A stretch of DNA of 64,000 bases from contig NZ_FOPC01000005.1 in NCBI RefSeq assembly GCF_900113375.1, forward strand, positions 186,001 through 250,000, in the 5' to 3' direction. Below the pieces are notes generated by a model that was given only the letters and a program-made list of their open reading frames with translations, was not told where the DNA came from and made no database searches. A program made the position numbers and the translations under genes. Origin of the DNA: Algoriphagus hitonicola (lineage in GTDB: Bacteria > Bacteroidota > Bacteroidia > Cytophagales > Cyclobacteriaceae). Below, one piece after another: positions 9,361 to 18,452 of the stretch. Every line of letters starts with the position of its first letter. Position 1 is the first letter of the stretch.

Positions 9361-10710
9361 ATGAATACGAAATTCCAATTTATCGACCGACGGGACTTTT
9401 TGAAAAAGTCATTGCTTGGAGCAGCTGGTGTGACTTTGGCCCCATCACTTTTGGCTCAGGCGAAAGCCGCAGGAAAACTAAGAACTGCCCATATCGGATT
9501 GGGGGCGATGGGAATGGAGGATTTGACTGCGATTGCCTCTCATGAATTGGTAGAAGTGGTGGCCCTTTGTGACGTGGACAGCAATGCCCTTGCTACGGCG
9601 ACCTCACGCTTTCCCAATGCGAAGACCTACTCGGATTATCGAATTTTATTGGAAGAAATGTCCGAAGAGATTGATGCGGTGATTGTTTCCACTCCGGATC
9701 ATACGCATGCGCCGGCATCTCTAATGGCCATGGAAAAAAATAAGCCGGTTTATTGCCAAAAGCCGCTGACCCACCATGTGACTGAGGCTCGTGAAATGAA
9801 GAAAATGGCGGAGGAAAAAAATCTGATTACCCAAATGGGAATTCAGGTGCATTCCTTTTACGATTATAAACTGGCGACCTTACTGATCCAAGATGGCATC
9901 ATCGGAAAAGTCCATACCGTACGGGCTTGGTCACCCAAAAACTGGGGATACGACGGTCCCAAACCTAAAGGAAAAGATCCGATTCCAGAGAATTTGGATT
10001 GGAATCTGTGGTTGGGGACAGCCAAAAAGCGAAAATATAAAGAAGGGGTTTATCATCCGGGTAATTGGCGAAAGCTACTCGATTACGGTTGCGGCACCCT
10101 TGGAGACATGGGCGTTCATATTTTTGATACCCCTTACAATGCACTGCAGCTGGATGTCCCACGCACTATTATTAATAATTGTAGGAGGCCGAATGGTTTT
10201 GGTTTTCCGGAGAATAACGTGGTGACGTATGAATTCCCCGCTACACCTTACACCGCTGAGACACTGAAGTGGGTATGGTATGATGGTCCCGGTGCACCTG
10301 TAGATCATGAAGATCTGAAGCTTCCCAACGGCGATGAGCTACCGGATCAGGGTGCGATGTTTTTGGGAGAAAAAGGGCGGTTGCTGTTGCCGCACTTTCA
10401 GCAATTGCCACGCTTGATCGTGGATGGGGAATATCAGGAGTTTGATGTGGCCAAATACAATCTCGGAGAACCGGTCAAAGATTACGCAGGAGAAAGCAAA
10501 AAGCATTATCATCAGTTTGTGGATGCCTGCCTGGGCAAAGATGAATGCAGCGCGCCCTTTGAGTATTCTGCCCGATTGACAGAGACGATTTTGCTGGGGG
10601 TGATTGCAGGCCGATTCCCGAATCAAACCTTACACTGGGACAGTGAAAAGGCCGAGTTTGCCGAGCGAAAGGCCAATAAGTTTTTGGGCGGGAAGTATCG
10701 GAAATTTTAG
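9361..10710 (+). CDS. Tat-exported Gfo/Idh/MocA family oxidoreductase
   Basis: 449-residue NAD(P)-dependent dehydrogenase-fold protein. A twin-arginine signal is present (R10-R11 in DRRDFLKKS, hydrophobic stretch, LLAQAKA cleavage region), so the folded enzyme with its cofactor is probably exported to the periplasm. The Rossmann motif follows directly (G46-x-G48-x-x-G51), and the catalytic EKP-type lysine motif appears as CQKPLTHH. The C-terminal part is the family's second domain. Exported members in Bacteroidota act on sugars or glycosides, sometimes by redox-assisted hydrolysis; the substrate here is not evident. It stands alone between the permeases and a toxin-antitoxin pair. Confidence 0.9.
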   Translation: MNTKFQFIDRRDFLKKSLLGAAGVTLAPSLLAQAKAAGKLRTAHIGLGAMGMEDLTAIASHELVEVVALCDVDSNALATATSRFPNAKTYSDYRILLEEMSEEIDAVIVSTPDHTHAPASLMAMEKNKPVYCQKPLTHHVTEAREMKKMAEEKNLITQMGIQVHSFYDYKLATLLIQDGIIGKVHTVRAWSPKNWGYDGPKPKGKDPIPENLDWNLWLGTAKKRKYKEGVYHPGNWRKLLDYGCGTLGDMGVHIFDTPYNALQLDVPRTIINNCRRPNGFGFPENNVVTYEFPATPYTAETLKWVWYDGPGAPVDHEDLKLPNGDELPDQGAMFLGEKGRLLLPHFQQLPRLIVDGEYQEFDVAKYNLGEPVKDYAGESKKHYHQFVDACLGKDECSAPFEYSARLTETILLGVIAGRFPNQTLHWDSEKAEFAERKANKFLGGKYRKF

Positions 10711-10844
10711 AAAAGTCTGAAATTTAATGTCTGAAGTACTAAAAATGGAAATAATACGAGGGAAAGATTTATTTCTTTCCTTCGGCTAAATACATATATA
10801 TCAGATATTTATATTTAATGTTAAAAATAACCCTAGGTATTTTT

Positions 10845-11393
10845 TTAGAAGTTTAGCTTTGGATTGTTCATCTTTTCAATAGCCTCTAAAACCTTATCTT
10901 GATCTGATTTGGAAATAAAAGGGGGAATTAAGTCATTTAATTTTATCCCAAGAAGTTTGCTGATGATAAGTAGATCTTTCAAGGTAAAAGATCTGATCCC
11001 ATTGATGAGTTCTGATATATAGGATTTATTTTGATGACCTAGAATTTTACCCAAATCCTGTTGTGTAAGATCAAAGTAATTTAGCTTTTGTCGGATAAGT
11101 TTCTTTCGTTGGAGAAAAAAAATCCGTTCTTCATTGGCTATTATTTCGGCCTCATCACTTTTTCTTAATTTGCTTTCAGTAATCCGAGAGTGAGTTGACC
11201 ACGTTTCATTTTCATAATTGTAAATCAAAGCTCTGAGCTTTTTTCGAATTTCTGAAAATTTAGAATTTTCTTTACTCAAAACGCGTAGTTTCCTATCTGC
11301 AATTATTGCTCTTTCTAAATCCAGTTCATTGCTGATTTGGCCAGATTCTAAAATCTTATCGATATCAGAAAATGTATTCATATTTAAATCCAT
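10845..11393 (-). CDS. HigA-type antitoxin with XRE helix-turn-helix
   Basis: 182-residue protein whose C-terminal half (about 103-155) is an XRE-type helix-turn-helix (LTQQDLGKILGH, then a recognition helix at SYISELINGIR). The long charged N-terminal part probably binds the toxin. It overlaps the end of the upstream toxin gene by ten bases, the toxin-first order typical of HigBA, which implies translational coupling. Antitoxins of this type repress their own operon. Codon use is AT-rich compared with the genes around it, as expected for an acquired module. A second ATG four codons in (MNTFSD) is an alternative start. Confidence 0.8.
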   Translation of the reverse strand: MDLNMNTFSDIDKILESGQISNELDLERAIIADRKLRVLSKENSKFSEIRKKLRALIYNYENETWSTHSRITESKLRKSDEAEIIANEERIFFLQRKKLIRQKLNYFDLTQQDLGKILGHQNKSYISELINGIRSFTLKDLLIISKLLGIKLNDLIPPFISKSDQDKVLEAIEKMNNPKLNF

Positions 11394-11722
11394 TCTTTAT
11401 TTCTTAACCATTTTTTTATTGTTCTCTTGTTATTTTGAAAGGTTTTTTCATAATCTGAATGACTTCCTGCCCATACCACTGTTGCTTCAAGATCATCAAA
11501 TTCGACCAGAATCATAGTTCGACAGATGGCTATGTTAAAGAAATAAAATCCATCGCTGTGCACACAATCTGCATCGGGCCTTGATTTTTTTAGATCGATC
11601 TGGTTAGTCCAATTATTTTCTGCAATATCTGAGATCAAGGCATCTATTGCTAAATTCAAAGATGAATTACCTTTATTCTTCCGTTTTAGTTTTTCCAATA
11701 ATTTTTTATTGATCAACCTCAT
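11384..11722 (-). CDS. HigB-type toxin (RelE-fold mRNA interferase)
   Basis: 112-residue protein resembling HigB toxins: RelE-like size, basic N-terminal helix (LLEKLKRKNKG), central DADCVHSDGFYFFNI strand region and a WAGSHSDYEKTF motif typical of the HigB family. Such toxins cleave mRNA on the ribosome until neutralised by the HigA partner. The gene precedes its antitoxin with a ten-base overlap. The pair lies between an oxidoreductase and the ABC ATPase, genes it has no obvious link with, so it looks like an insertion into an otherwise ordinary region. Confidence 0.82.
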   Translation of the reverse strand: MRLINKKLLEKLKRKNKGNSSLNLAIDALISDIAENNWTNQIDLKKSRPDADCVHSDGFYFFNIAICRTMILVEFDDLEATVVWAGSHSDYEKTFQNNKRTIKKWLRNKEWI

Positions 11723-11959
11723 TTCAATTCATAATTTATAAAAAAAGTTCTAATTATTTCCGAACCTTTGATTTCTTAAGATTATTTTTTGGGCAGGAAG
11801 TATTGAGAGTTTTAAAAATCGGAAATTCTAAATATTTAGGTTTTAAATTTTATCTTTCAGACTTTCAGTAATTCGTCCGCCAGCGAACAAAAATGTACGC
11901 AAAATCAAAGGCTTTCTAACTCACATAATGGCTCTGGAGTGTATTCAGGACCTTTTTTT

Positions 11960-11976
11960 ATGGCATAAAACTGGAA
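11960..11976 (+). promoter_or_regulatory. Candidate sigma-54-like promoter (-24/-12)
   Basis: ATGGCATAAAACTGGAACT resembles the element at 6807, with TGGCATAAAA followed by TGG at the same spacing. It lies about 30 bases before the ATPase start. The -12 position deviates from GC, so confidence is limited. Confidence 0.33.
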
Positions 11977-12003
11977 CTACCGCTCGGCATAATACGACAC
12001 AAC

Positions 12004-12678
12004 ATGATTCAACTCAAGGATATTGATAAATACATCGAATCCCGATTTCAACGGGTTTTCCTGCTCAAAGGAATTAATCTGACTATCAGTGAGGGTGAGT
12101 TTTTGACACTGATGGGACCTTCCGGTGCCGGCAAATCTACTTTGCTCAATATCATCGGATTGTTGGATGAGGATTTTGAGGGAGATTATTTTTTTGGTGA
12201 AAAAAATATCCGCAAGATGAAGCAGCGAGAACTATCCAACCTGCACAAAAGTGAATTTGGTTACATTTTTCAGGCGTATCATTTGATCGATGAACTGACC
12301 GTCTATGAAAATATCGAAACTCCACTGCTTTATCGGAAAGTAAGTTCTTCTGAGCGGAAAAGCATCATCGCTGATTTGCTGGACCGATTTAATATGGTCG
12401 CAAAAAAAGATCTCTTTCCTGCACAATTGAGTGGCGGTCAGCAGCAGCTTGTAGGGGTTGCACGGGCTATCGCCGGAAAACCAAGAGTTCTTTTGGCCGA
12501 TGAACCCACCGGAAATCTGCACTCGGCACAAGCCAAAGAAATCATGGAGATTTTCCTAGAACTTCATCGGGAAGGGACTACCATAATTCAGGCAACGCAT
12601 GCCCGAGAGAATGCGGAATTTGGCACGCGTTTGATTCAATTAATTGACGGAAGAATAAAAAGTGATGAAAAAATTTAA
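12004..12678 (+). CDS. ABC transporter ATP-binding protein (MacB/LolD type)
   Basis: 224-residue ATPase subunit with all key motifs: Walker A GPSGAGKS (38-45), Q-loop around Q90, signature LSGGQ (142-146) and Walker B VLLADE (162-167) followed by PTGNLHS. The last motif is characteristic of the MacB/LolD/FtsE group that pairs with FtsX-type permeases. Four such permeases lie 3-12 kb upstream without an ATPase, so they are plausible partners. The 3' end overlaps the TolC-family gene, so ATPase and outer-membrane channel are coexpressed. The signature continues QQQLVGVARAIA rather than the common QRVAIARAL, a conservative variation. Confidence 0.92.
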   Translation: MIQLKDIDKYIESRFQRVFLLKGINLTISEGEFLTLMGPSGAGKSTLLNIIGLLDEDFEGDYFFGEKNIRKMKQRELSNLHKSEFGYIFQAYHLIDELTVYENIETPLLYRKVSSSERKSIIADLLDRFNMVAKKDLFPAQLSGGQQQLVGVARAIAGKPRVLLADEPTGNLHSAQAKEIMEIFLELHREGTTIIQATHARENAEFGTRLIQLIDGRIKSDEKI

Positions 12679-13993
12679 TCTGATTATACTGATCCTTTTC
12701 CTTTTTGTAGGGAAACTTCATGCCCAAGATACCCTGCTTTTGAATTTTGACCAGGCGGTGGAATATGCCCTTAAAGCCAATTTGGATTTTCAAATCCAGA
12801 ATAACAATCAAGAAGTTCTGAAGCATGAAAGACGCGCTGCGCTTTTTGCCCAGTTACCAACGACGAATATTAATTCCAATTTTTTCCGTCAAAACGGTCA
12901 GCAGTTTCAACAGGTCGAGGGAGAAATCGTCGTAACCAATGTGACCAATGATATCATCTCAGGAGGATTGAGTATGAATATGCCTCTGTTTAATTCGGGG
13001 CGGAGAATGCTTGAAACCCAAGCGGCTAAGTTGTCCTTGACCGCTGGCGAAAATGGATTAAAGCGAGCCCGACAGCAGGTTGTCTTTGATGTAGCCCAGC
13101 GGTACTTGCAGGTTCTTTTAGATCAGGAATTGGTAAGAATAGCGAGCGAAAATCTCGAAAATCAGCAGCAGCAACTTCGACAGATTGAAGGATTTGTCGA
13201 TGCCGGAATCCGAACCATATCCGACAGGTACAATCAACAATCCGAAGTAGCCCGGCTGGAATCAGTTTTGGTCGATGCGCGGATCACGCTGGAAAATGAC
13301 CTTTGGTCTCTGACCGAATACTTACAGCTCGAAACAGGAACGGTTCCTGAGCTGGAATCCGTGGAGTTTTCCGACTCAGACGGCTTCGTCTTTGCGGAAG
13401 AAAATCTTTCAGATCTGGTCAGTATCGCCATGGAAAACCGAGTCGATCGAAACCAACAGGAGCTTTTGGTCACTGCGGCCAAAAAATCCATTCAGGCTTC
13501 AAAGGCGATGTATTTTCCGAGAGTCAATGCTTTTTTTAATTATAATACCTTCTTTACCTCTCTGGATGAGCGAAGTACCAGTGAGCAGCTTTGGCGGATT
13601 TATCCCCAAAATACGATTGGGTTTAATCTGGCGATTCCGATTTTCAATAATTGGCAAAATAGACTTGCGGTGGTGCGGGCTCGGGTAAATTTTCAAAATG
13701 AAACCCTCCGGGAAGAAGCCTTGGACCGAAGGATTTTTCAAGATGTCAAATTGGCCCATCAAAACTATCAAGCTGCGTTGCAAAAATTTAAAAATGCAGC
13801 GGTACAGGTCAATGCCGCAGAGGAAGCCTATTTGGCGGTTAATGAGCGGTTTCGATTGGGATTGTCCACTTTCGTCGATTTGGCTACGGCCAATCAGCAG
13901 CGGGTAGCGGCAAAATCGGATCAGGCACAGGCTGTATATTCTCTTTATTTTCAGGAAACCCTGATGCGATTTGCTTTGGGTATCACAGAGTAG
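12665..13993 (+). CDS. TolC-family outer-membrane efflux protein
   Basis: 442-residue outer-membrane channel protein. A signal peptide (about 1-20, ending LHAQ) precedes two OEP repeats rich in long, glutamine- and alanine-rich helices, as in TolC trimers that span periplasm and outer membrane. I chose the ATG at 12665 over a GTG three bases upstream; it overlaps the ATPase stop by 14 bases. Together with the ATPase and the upstream permeases it could form a MacAB-TolC-like efflux route, but no membrane-fusion protein is visible here. The end lies 16 bases from the convergent egtD-like gene. Confidence 0.9.
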   Translation: MKKFNLIILILFLFVGKLHAQDTLLLNFDQAVEYALKANLDFQIQNNNQEVLKHERRAALFAQLPTTNINSNFFRQNGQQFQQVEGEIVVTNVTNDIISGGLSMNMPLFNSGRRMLETQAAKLSLTAGENGLKRARQQVVFDVAQRYLQVLLDQELVRIASENLENQQQQLRQIEGFVDAGIRTISDRYNQQSEVARLESVLVDARITLENDLWSLTEYLQLETGTVPELESVEFSDSDGFVFAEENLSDLVSIAMENRVDRNQQELLVTAAKKSIQASKAMYFPRVNAFFNYNTFFTSLDERSTSEQLWRIYPQNTIGFNLAIPIFNNWQNRLAVVRARVNFQNETLREEALDRRIFQDVKLAHQNYQAALQKFKNAAVQVNAAEEAYLAVNERFRLGLSTFVDLATANQQRVAAKSDQAQAVYSLYFQETLMRFALGITE

Positions 13994-14008
13994 CGATAGG
14001 CCGGGATT

Positions 14009-14956
14009 TTAATTTCCCGATACGTTCATGAGCACCCAGGCAAAACGCTCCTTTGAGTCCTTGTAAATCGAATCTATGACATAACCGGAATCAGATGCCA
14101 GATTTTCCAGCATAGGGAGATCATATTTCTGGGAAATTTCGGTTTGTATAATTTCATCCTTTTCGAATTGTACCTGTTCTTCGCCGATATTTACTGATTG
14201 CTTTTTGAGACTTACCAAAAAGCTTTCAGAAGCTCCGGTGATCGGATGATAAGTGGCATAATGGTCAAAAGCGCTTAGGTCAAAATCCCCTCCAAGTTCC
14301 CGATTGATTCGCTTCAATAAATTCAAATTGAACTTTTTGGTGATTCCTCCTGCATCATCATAGGCATTTCGGATCGTTCGTGGATGTTTTTTAAGGTCCA
14401 CTCCCAATAAAAAGAAATCACCTGATTGTAAATGTTCCCTAACAAATCGTAGAAATTCAGCTGCTTTTTCCTTTCTAAAATTTCCAATATTGCTTCCCGC
14501 AAAAAGCATGATTCGAGTATGGGTCCTGTCTTTAATTTCCGGAAGGGTATGAAAGAAATCTCCTGCTAGAGGATGCACCCGAACTCCTGGGATTTCCTGC
14601 TCAAATAGACGTCGGTTGACTTGTAAAATACTTTCCGAAATATCCAAGGGGAGATAGGTCAGGTCAGTAGTTTTTGCTTGGAGGATTTTGACAAAATGGA
14701 CCATTTTTCGTCCATCTCCCGCTCCGAGCTCGATCAAGTCCACCGACTTGTCCCGAAACAATTCTGCTATGGCTTGCGATTGAGAATGGATTATATCGAG
14801 TTCGGCCTGAGGTAAATAATAGGAAGCCATATCCATGATTTCCTGAAAAATCCGGGAGCCTTCTTCGTCATAGAAATATTTGGAGGAAAGGGTTTTCGGG
14901 GTCTGACGAAGTCCCAAAAGGACATCGTTTAAGAAAGTCTGTGTGCTTGAAGTCAT
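14009..14956 (-). CDS. egtD: L-histidine N-alpha-methyltransferase (EgtD type)
   Basis: 315-residue SAM-dependent methyltransferase of the DUF2260/EgtD family, which trimethylates histidine to hercynine, the first step of ergothioneine synthesis. Seen: the family N-terminus (KYFYDEEGS near 26-34), the SAM motif ELGAGDG (76-82) and FAGSNIGNF near 151. Length fits EgtD (about 320). The start is three bases from the end of the EgtB-type gene, so the two are one transcript. Ergothioneine is a thiol antioxidant; its synthesis also needs a C-S lyase step, and no EgtE-like gene is visible here. Confidence 0.9.
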   Translation of the reverse strand: MTSSTQTFLNDVLLGLRQTPKTLSSKYFYDEEGSRIFQEIMDMASYYLPQAELDIIHSQSQAIAELFRDKSVDLIELGAGDGRKMVHFVKILQAKTTDLTYLPLDISESILQVNRRLFEQEIPGVRVHPLAGDFFHTLPEIKDRTHTRIMLFAGSNIGNFRKEKAAEFLRFVREHLQSGDFFLLGVDLKKHPRTIRNAYDDAGGITKKFNLNLLKRINRELGGDFDLSAFDHYATYHPITGASESFLVSLKKQSVNIGEEQVQFEKDEIIQTEISQKYDLPMLENLASDSGYVIDSIYKDSKERFAWVLMNVSGN

Positions 14957-14958
14957 AT

Positions 14959-16113
14959 TTACTTAGCTAATCGGATTCCTGAAAAGATCCATCGGGCAGC
15001 CGGATGGAAAAAATTACGATAGGTGGGGCGGGAGTGTCCAGTAGCAGTGGCGACCGATGCACCGCGGAGAACCTGCTGATTGACCATGAATTTGCCGTTG
15101 TATTCGCCGAGTGCACCGGGAGCTTTTTTGAAGCGCGGATAGGGCAAGTATGCACTTCCGGTCCACTCCCAGAGTTGGCCCCAGTCAAATTTTTCTGAGG
15201 CTATTTCCCATTCAAATTCGCTCGGAAGCCGAAGTCCTTTCCAAGCCGCATAAGCTTGCGCTTCATAGTAGCTGACGTGCTGCACGGGTAGTTCAGGATT
15301 TATTTTTTGCAAGCCAGAAAGCGTATAATGTTGCCATTCGCCCTCGATCAGATGCCAATAAAGGGGAGCCTTGATGCCTTCGTTTCGAATGAAACTCAAT
15401 CCTTCGTCCAGCCAATAATCAAAATTTTCATAGCCTCCGGCTTCGATGAATTCCAAATACTCTCCGTTGCTTACGAGTTGATCGGAAATTTCAAATTCCT
15501 CCAAAAAAACCTTGTGACGTCCGTGCTCATTATCATAAGAAAATCCTGATCCCTCAAATCCCACTTCATATAACCCCTCCGGTACTTTAAACAATTTTCC
15601 CCGGGAAGTTTCATTAGTTTGAAAAGCTGATCCATATACCGGGAAAGTCGGTTGGTAACCGAGAATGTATTTGAGGTCATAAATCAACAATTCCTGATGC
15701 TGCTGCTCATGATTGATACCGAGCTCAATCCGCTCCAAAATTTCCGGGTTTTCTATAGGATTATTGAGCAAGTCCACCATTGCTTCGCTGATATAAGCTC
15801 TGTATTTCATTACTTCTCTGACAGGTGGACGGCTCATCAATCCGCGATTGGGCCGAAGAACCCGCTTGCCGGCGTGATTGTAGTAGCTATTGAATAGAAA
15901 GGCAAAATCCTCGTGATAGATCTGGTAGTTTTTGGCAAAAGGAACCAAGATAAACTGCTCAAAAAACCAAGTCGTGTGTCCCAAGTGCCATTTGGGAGGC
16001 GAGACATCTGCAATTGGCTGGGGAATATAATCTTCGATTTCCAAAGGCTCACAGATCTGCTCAGTATGCGTTCGGGTGAGCTGAAATTGGTGGAGCAAAT
16101 CAGCTGTTTTCAT
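14959..16113 (-). CDS. egtB: EgtB-type sulfoxide synthase (DinB_2 + FGE-sulfatase domains)
   Basis: 384 residues from the ATG at 16113. The N-terminal DinB_2 domain has the non-haem iron ligands expected for EgtB: H46 in WHLGHTTWF and H135/H139 in NHEQQHQE. The C-terminal half is a formylglycine-generating-enzyme/C-type-lectin-like domain (VSYYEAQAYAAWKGLRLPSE region, WEWTGS). EgtB joins hercynine to a thiol (gamma-Glu-Cys or Cys) using oxygen; with no EgtA or EgtC in the window, cysteine use is possible but not shown. I took this ATG rather than one 20 codons upstream because the longer version would lie deeper inside the transporter gene; it still overlaps the transporter stop by 14 bases. 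Confidence 0.88.
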   Translation of the reverse strand: MKTADLLHQFQLTRTHTEQICEPLEIEDYIPQPIADVSPPKWHLGHTTWFFEQFILVPFAKNYQIYHEDFAFLFNSYYNHAGKRVLRPNRGLMSRPPVREVMKYRAYISEAMVDLLNNPIENPEILERIELGINHEQQHQELLIYDLKYILGYQPTFPVYGSAFQTNETSRGKLFKVPEGLYEVGFEGSGFSYDNEHGRHKVFLEEFEISDQLVSNGEYLEFIEAGGYENFDYWLDEGLSFIRNEGIKAPLYWHLIEGEWQHYTLSGLQKINPELPVQHVSYYEAQAYAAWKGLRLPSEFEWEIASEKFDWGQLWEWTGSAYLPYPRFKKAPGALGEYNGKFMVNQQVLRGASVATATGHSRPTYRNFFHPAARWIFSGIRLAK

Positions 16114-17593
16114 GGAGCGTTGATTTAAGGTTTTTAAACAAAAACAAAAGGAGTGGTAAGAAAACCACTGCAAAAGGTAAAGAACTTACGATAAGAATAT
16201 TACTTATTGAACCGAGTAATTGTTCGCTTCCGTTCCATAAAACTATGGCAGTCAACACAAAAAAAGATATCCCCCAGAAAATTCGAATTCGTTTTTTGGG
16301 CTCTTTTTTTCCATTATCGAGGTACATACTGAGAACAAAAATCGCTGAATCCACAGAGGTAATTAAGAAGGTAGCTAGGAAAAATGAGCTTAGAAATTGC
16401 GTGATCTTCGGGAGGGGTAATAAACCAAAAAAGATAAAAATCGAACTGTAAACTGATTCAAATGCTTCTACAGAAACGGATTGATTTGCTACCAGACTGA
16501 AGGCATGATTCCCAAAAACCGTAAACCAGAGGAAAGTACCCAGAGAAGGTATCAAGAGGGTGCCTAGCAATACCTCTCGGATGCTTCTGCCCTGAGAAAT
16601 TCGTGCGATAAAAATCCCGGTAAATGGTGCCCAAGCCAGCCAAAAAGCCCAGTAAAAGACGGTCCAGCTTTGTAGAAAGTCATACGATACGGCAGAATTA
16701 CCCAAGTTTAGACTCATGGGGATCCATTCGAGTAAATAATAAAACAGAGTTTCAAAAAAGAGCCCTGTGCTTTCCCCAATGGGACCCAGCATAAAAGTAA
16801 ATGCCAACAGCAGCAAGGCTCCGGCAATATTCAAATCCGAAAGTCTTTTAATCCCCTGTCTGACACCAAGAAATGCAGATAATGTCGCTGCTAGGCAAAT
16901 AATTGCAAGCGGGATGAAAGCCCATTTGGGTTCCCAGATAATCCCTCCCCAAAACTCTCCTGATGCCAATAACTGTCGGCTGCCGAGAGCTACCGAAGCC
17001 AAAACTCCAAAAAAAGTGGTTACGATTACCAATAAATCGATCAGATCTCGGAGCCATTTTCTTTTGATACCACCACCAAAGAGTAAGTCTGAAAAAAGAA
17101 AGCTTTTATCTTTTTGATAATAAAACCAGCCTACCAGCACAGCCGTCAATCCATAAAATGCCCATGGAGTAAAACCCCAATGGAAAAAAGTGTATTCCAG
17201 TGCAAAAATTTCAGCGGAATGAGAAGATGCTCTAGGGGGATTTTTTAAAAAGTAAATCGGCTCCTGTATTGCCCGAAGGAGCAATCCAGAGCCCATTCCG
17301 GTACTGTAAAGCATGGCGACCCAAGACCACAATCCATACTCGGGTTTGCCTTTTCCGAGTTTCTTTTTGCTAATGGGGTGAACGGACAAAATGATCCCGA
17401 TGACCACAGCCGAAAATCCCAGAATCAAATAAAACGGTCCAAAAAAACTCATCAATGTTGCGGTACTTTCGTTGATAAACTGGAAAAAACGAGGTCCAGC
17501 CCAAACAATACCAAAAAGCAGGATGATTAAAAAAAGAATTATCCAGAGGATTAATCGGGATTTAGGATTGGGAAGATTTGTATTGGATTCCAA
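16100..17593 (-). CDS. BCCT-family (betaine/carnitine/choline) transporter
   Basis: 497-residue membrane protein with about 12 helices and BCCT hallmarks: GMGSGLLLRAIQEPIYF near 100, and the WAPFTGIFIARISQGR signature region near 320. BCCT carriers import quaternary-ammonium compounds, usually with sodium or protons. It overlaps the start of the egtB-like gene by 14 bases, so it is in the same operon. Hercynine and ergothioneine are histidine betaines, and I infer that this carrier may move one of them or the trimethylated precursor; glycine betaine uptake is the safer family-level call. Confidence 0.9.
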   Translation of the reverse strand: MESNTNLPNPKSRLILWIILFLIILLFGIVWAGPRFFQFINESTATLMSFFGPFYLILGFSAVVIGIILSVHPISKKKLGKGKPEYGLWSWVAMLYSTGMGSGLLLRAIQEPIYFLKNPPRASSHSAEIFALEYTFFHWGFTPWAFYGLTAVLVGWFYYQKDKSFLFSDLLFGGGIKRKWLRDLIDLLVIVTTFFGVLASVALGSRQLLASGEFWGGIIWEPKWAFIPLAIICLAATLSAFLGVRQGIKRLSDLNIAGALLLLAFTFMLGPIGESTGLFFETLFYYLLEWIPMSLNLGNSAVSYDFLQSWTVFYWAFWLAWAPFTGIFIARISQGRSIREVLLGTLLIPSLGTFLWFTVFGNHAFSLVANQSVSVEAFESVYSSIFIFFGLLPLPKITQFLSSFFLATFLITSVDSAIFVLSMYLDNGKKEPKKRIRIFWGISFFVLTAIVLWNGSEQLLGSISNILIVSSLPFAVVFLPLLLFLFKNLKSTLHENS

Positions 17594-17602
17594 ATGAGTA
17601 AA

Positions 17603-17887
17603 TTATGAGGGATCAACTAATACGCCTCTCCAAAAAGCAATGTAATTTTTAATACTTTTTGCTGCCGTTTTGGGATCGGGGTAATACCAGGCCGCATCAG
17701 GATTTATCTTTCCATCGACATGGATGTCATAGTAAGATGCTTCCCCTTTCCACGGACAAGTGGTATGAGTATCTGATTGCTTAAAAAATTCGCATTTAAT
17801 AGATTCAGGGGGGAAGTAATGATTGCCTTCGATGAGAATCGTTTGATTACTTTCTGCTATAATCTGATTGTTCCAGGTGGCTTTCAT
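17603..17887 (-). CDS. DUF427 domain protein
   Basis: 94-residue protein matching the DUF427 family: an N-terminal beta-rich segment with ESNQTILIEGNHYFPPES, then CPWKGEASYYD and AWYYPDPK in the family positions. The function is not known. It begins the leftward transcript that continues, nine bases later, with the BCCT transporter, egtB and egtD, so it may belong to the same physiological unit. Full length for the family; no signal peptide or membrane segment. Confidence 0.82.
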   Translation of the reverse strand: MKATWNNQIIAESNQTILIEGNHYFPPESIKCEFFKQSDTHTTCPWKGEASYYDIHVDGKINPDAAWYYPDPKTAAKSIKNYIAFWRGVLVDPS

Positions 17888-18080
17888 AAAGGATTTGGCT
17901 ATAAGGAAAATAAAAGAAAAAAGGAGAGAATAGACTTTCCCTCTAGTGCTAATTTAAGGAAATCCATTGGGAAATAGTGCCCAAATGACGATTTGGTCGT
18001 GAATTAATAAAAAAAACACCGATCTATTTGGATTTATAATCCTTTGTATCGTAATATTGCAATGAATAATTCAATAGGAT

Positions 18081-18413
18081 ATGGGAGTAACCCAAACACA
18101 TCTCTTTACCGCAGAGCAAAATGAACTCGCCCAAATGGCCAAAGCTATTGCTCATCCGGCTAGGATTGCCATTCTTCAGCACTTGGTCAAAACCCGGTCT
18201 TGTATCAATGGAGATTTGGTTATGGAAATCGGCTTGGCTCAAGCGACCATCAGTCAGCACCTTCGTGAACTCAAAGACGCGGGACTGATTCAGGGAAGCA
18301 TCGAAGGCACTCGAGTCAATTATTGTATCAATCCCGAAAAATGGACACTCTTAAAGGCACTCTTTCAAGATTTCTTTGAAAGTTATGACACGTGCTGTGG
18401 TTCCAACTGCTAA
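18081..18413 (+). CDS. arsR: ArsR-family metalloregulator
   Basis: 110-residue winged-helix repressor: helix-turn-helix at about 42-66 (GDLVMEIGLAQATISQHLREL) and wing near 70-80. Cysteines lie at 41, 82, 105, 106 and 110; the C-terminal CCGSNC cluster is a likely arsenite-binding site, and the classical ELCVCDL site is absent. It heads a rightward arsenic operon, so it most likely represses its own transcript until arsenite binds. An AT-rich inverted pair (ATTG ... CAAT, 18056-18075) just upstream of the start could be its operator. Confidence 0.9.
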   Translation: MGVTQTHLFTAEQNELAQMAKAIAHPARIAILQHLVKTRSCINGDLVMEIGLAQATISQHLRELKDAGLIQGSIEGTRVNYCINPEKWTLLKALFQDFFESYDTCCGSNC

Positions 18414-18452
18414 AAAAATTTGAATTTAATCATCGTAATAAAGCAATAAATC

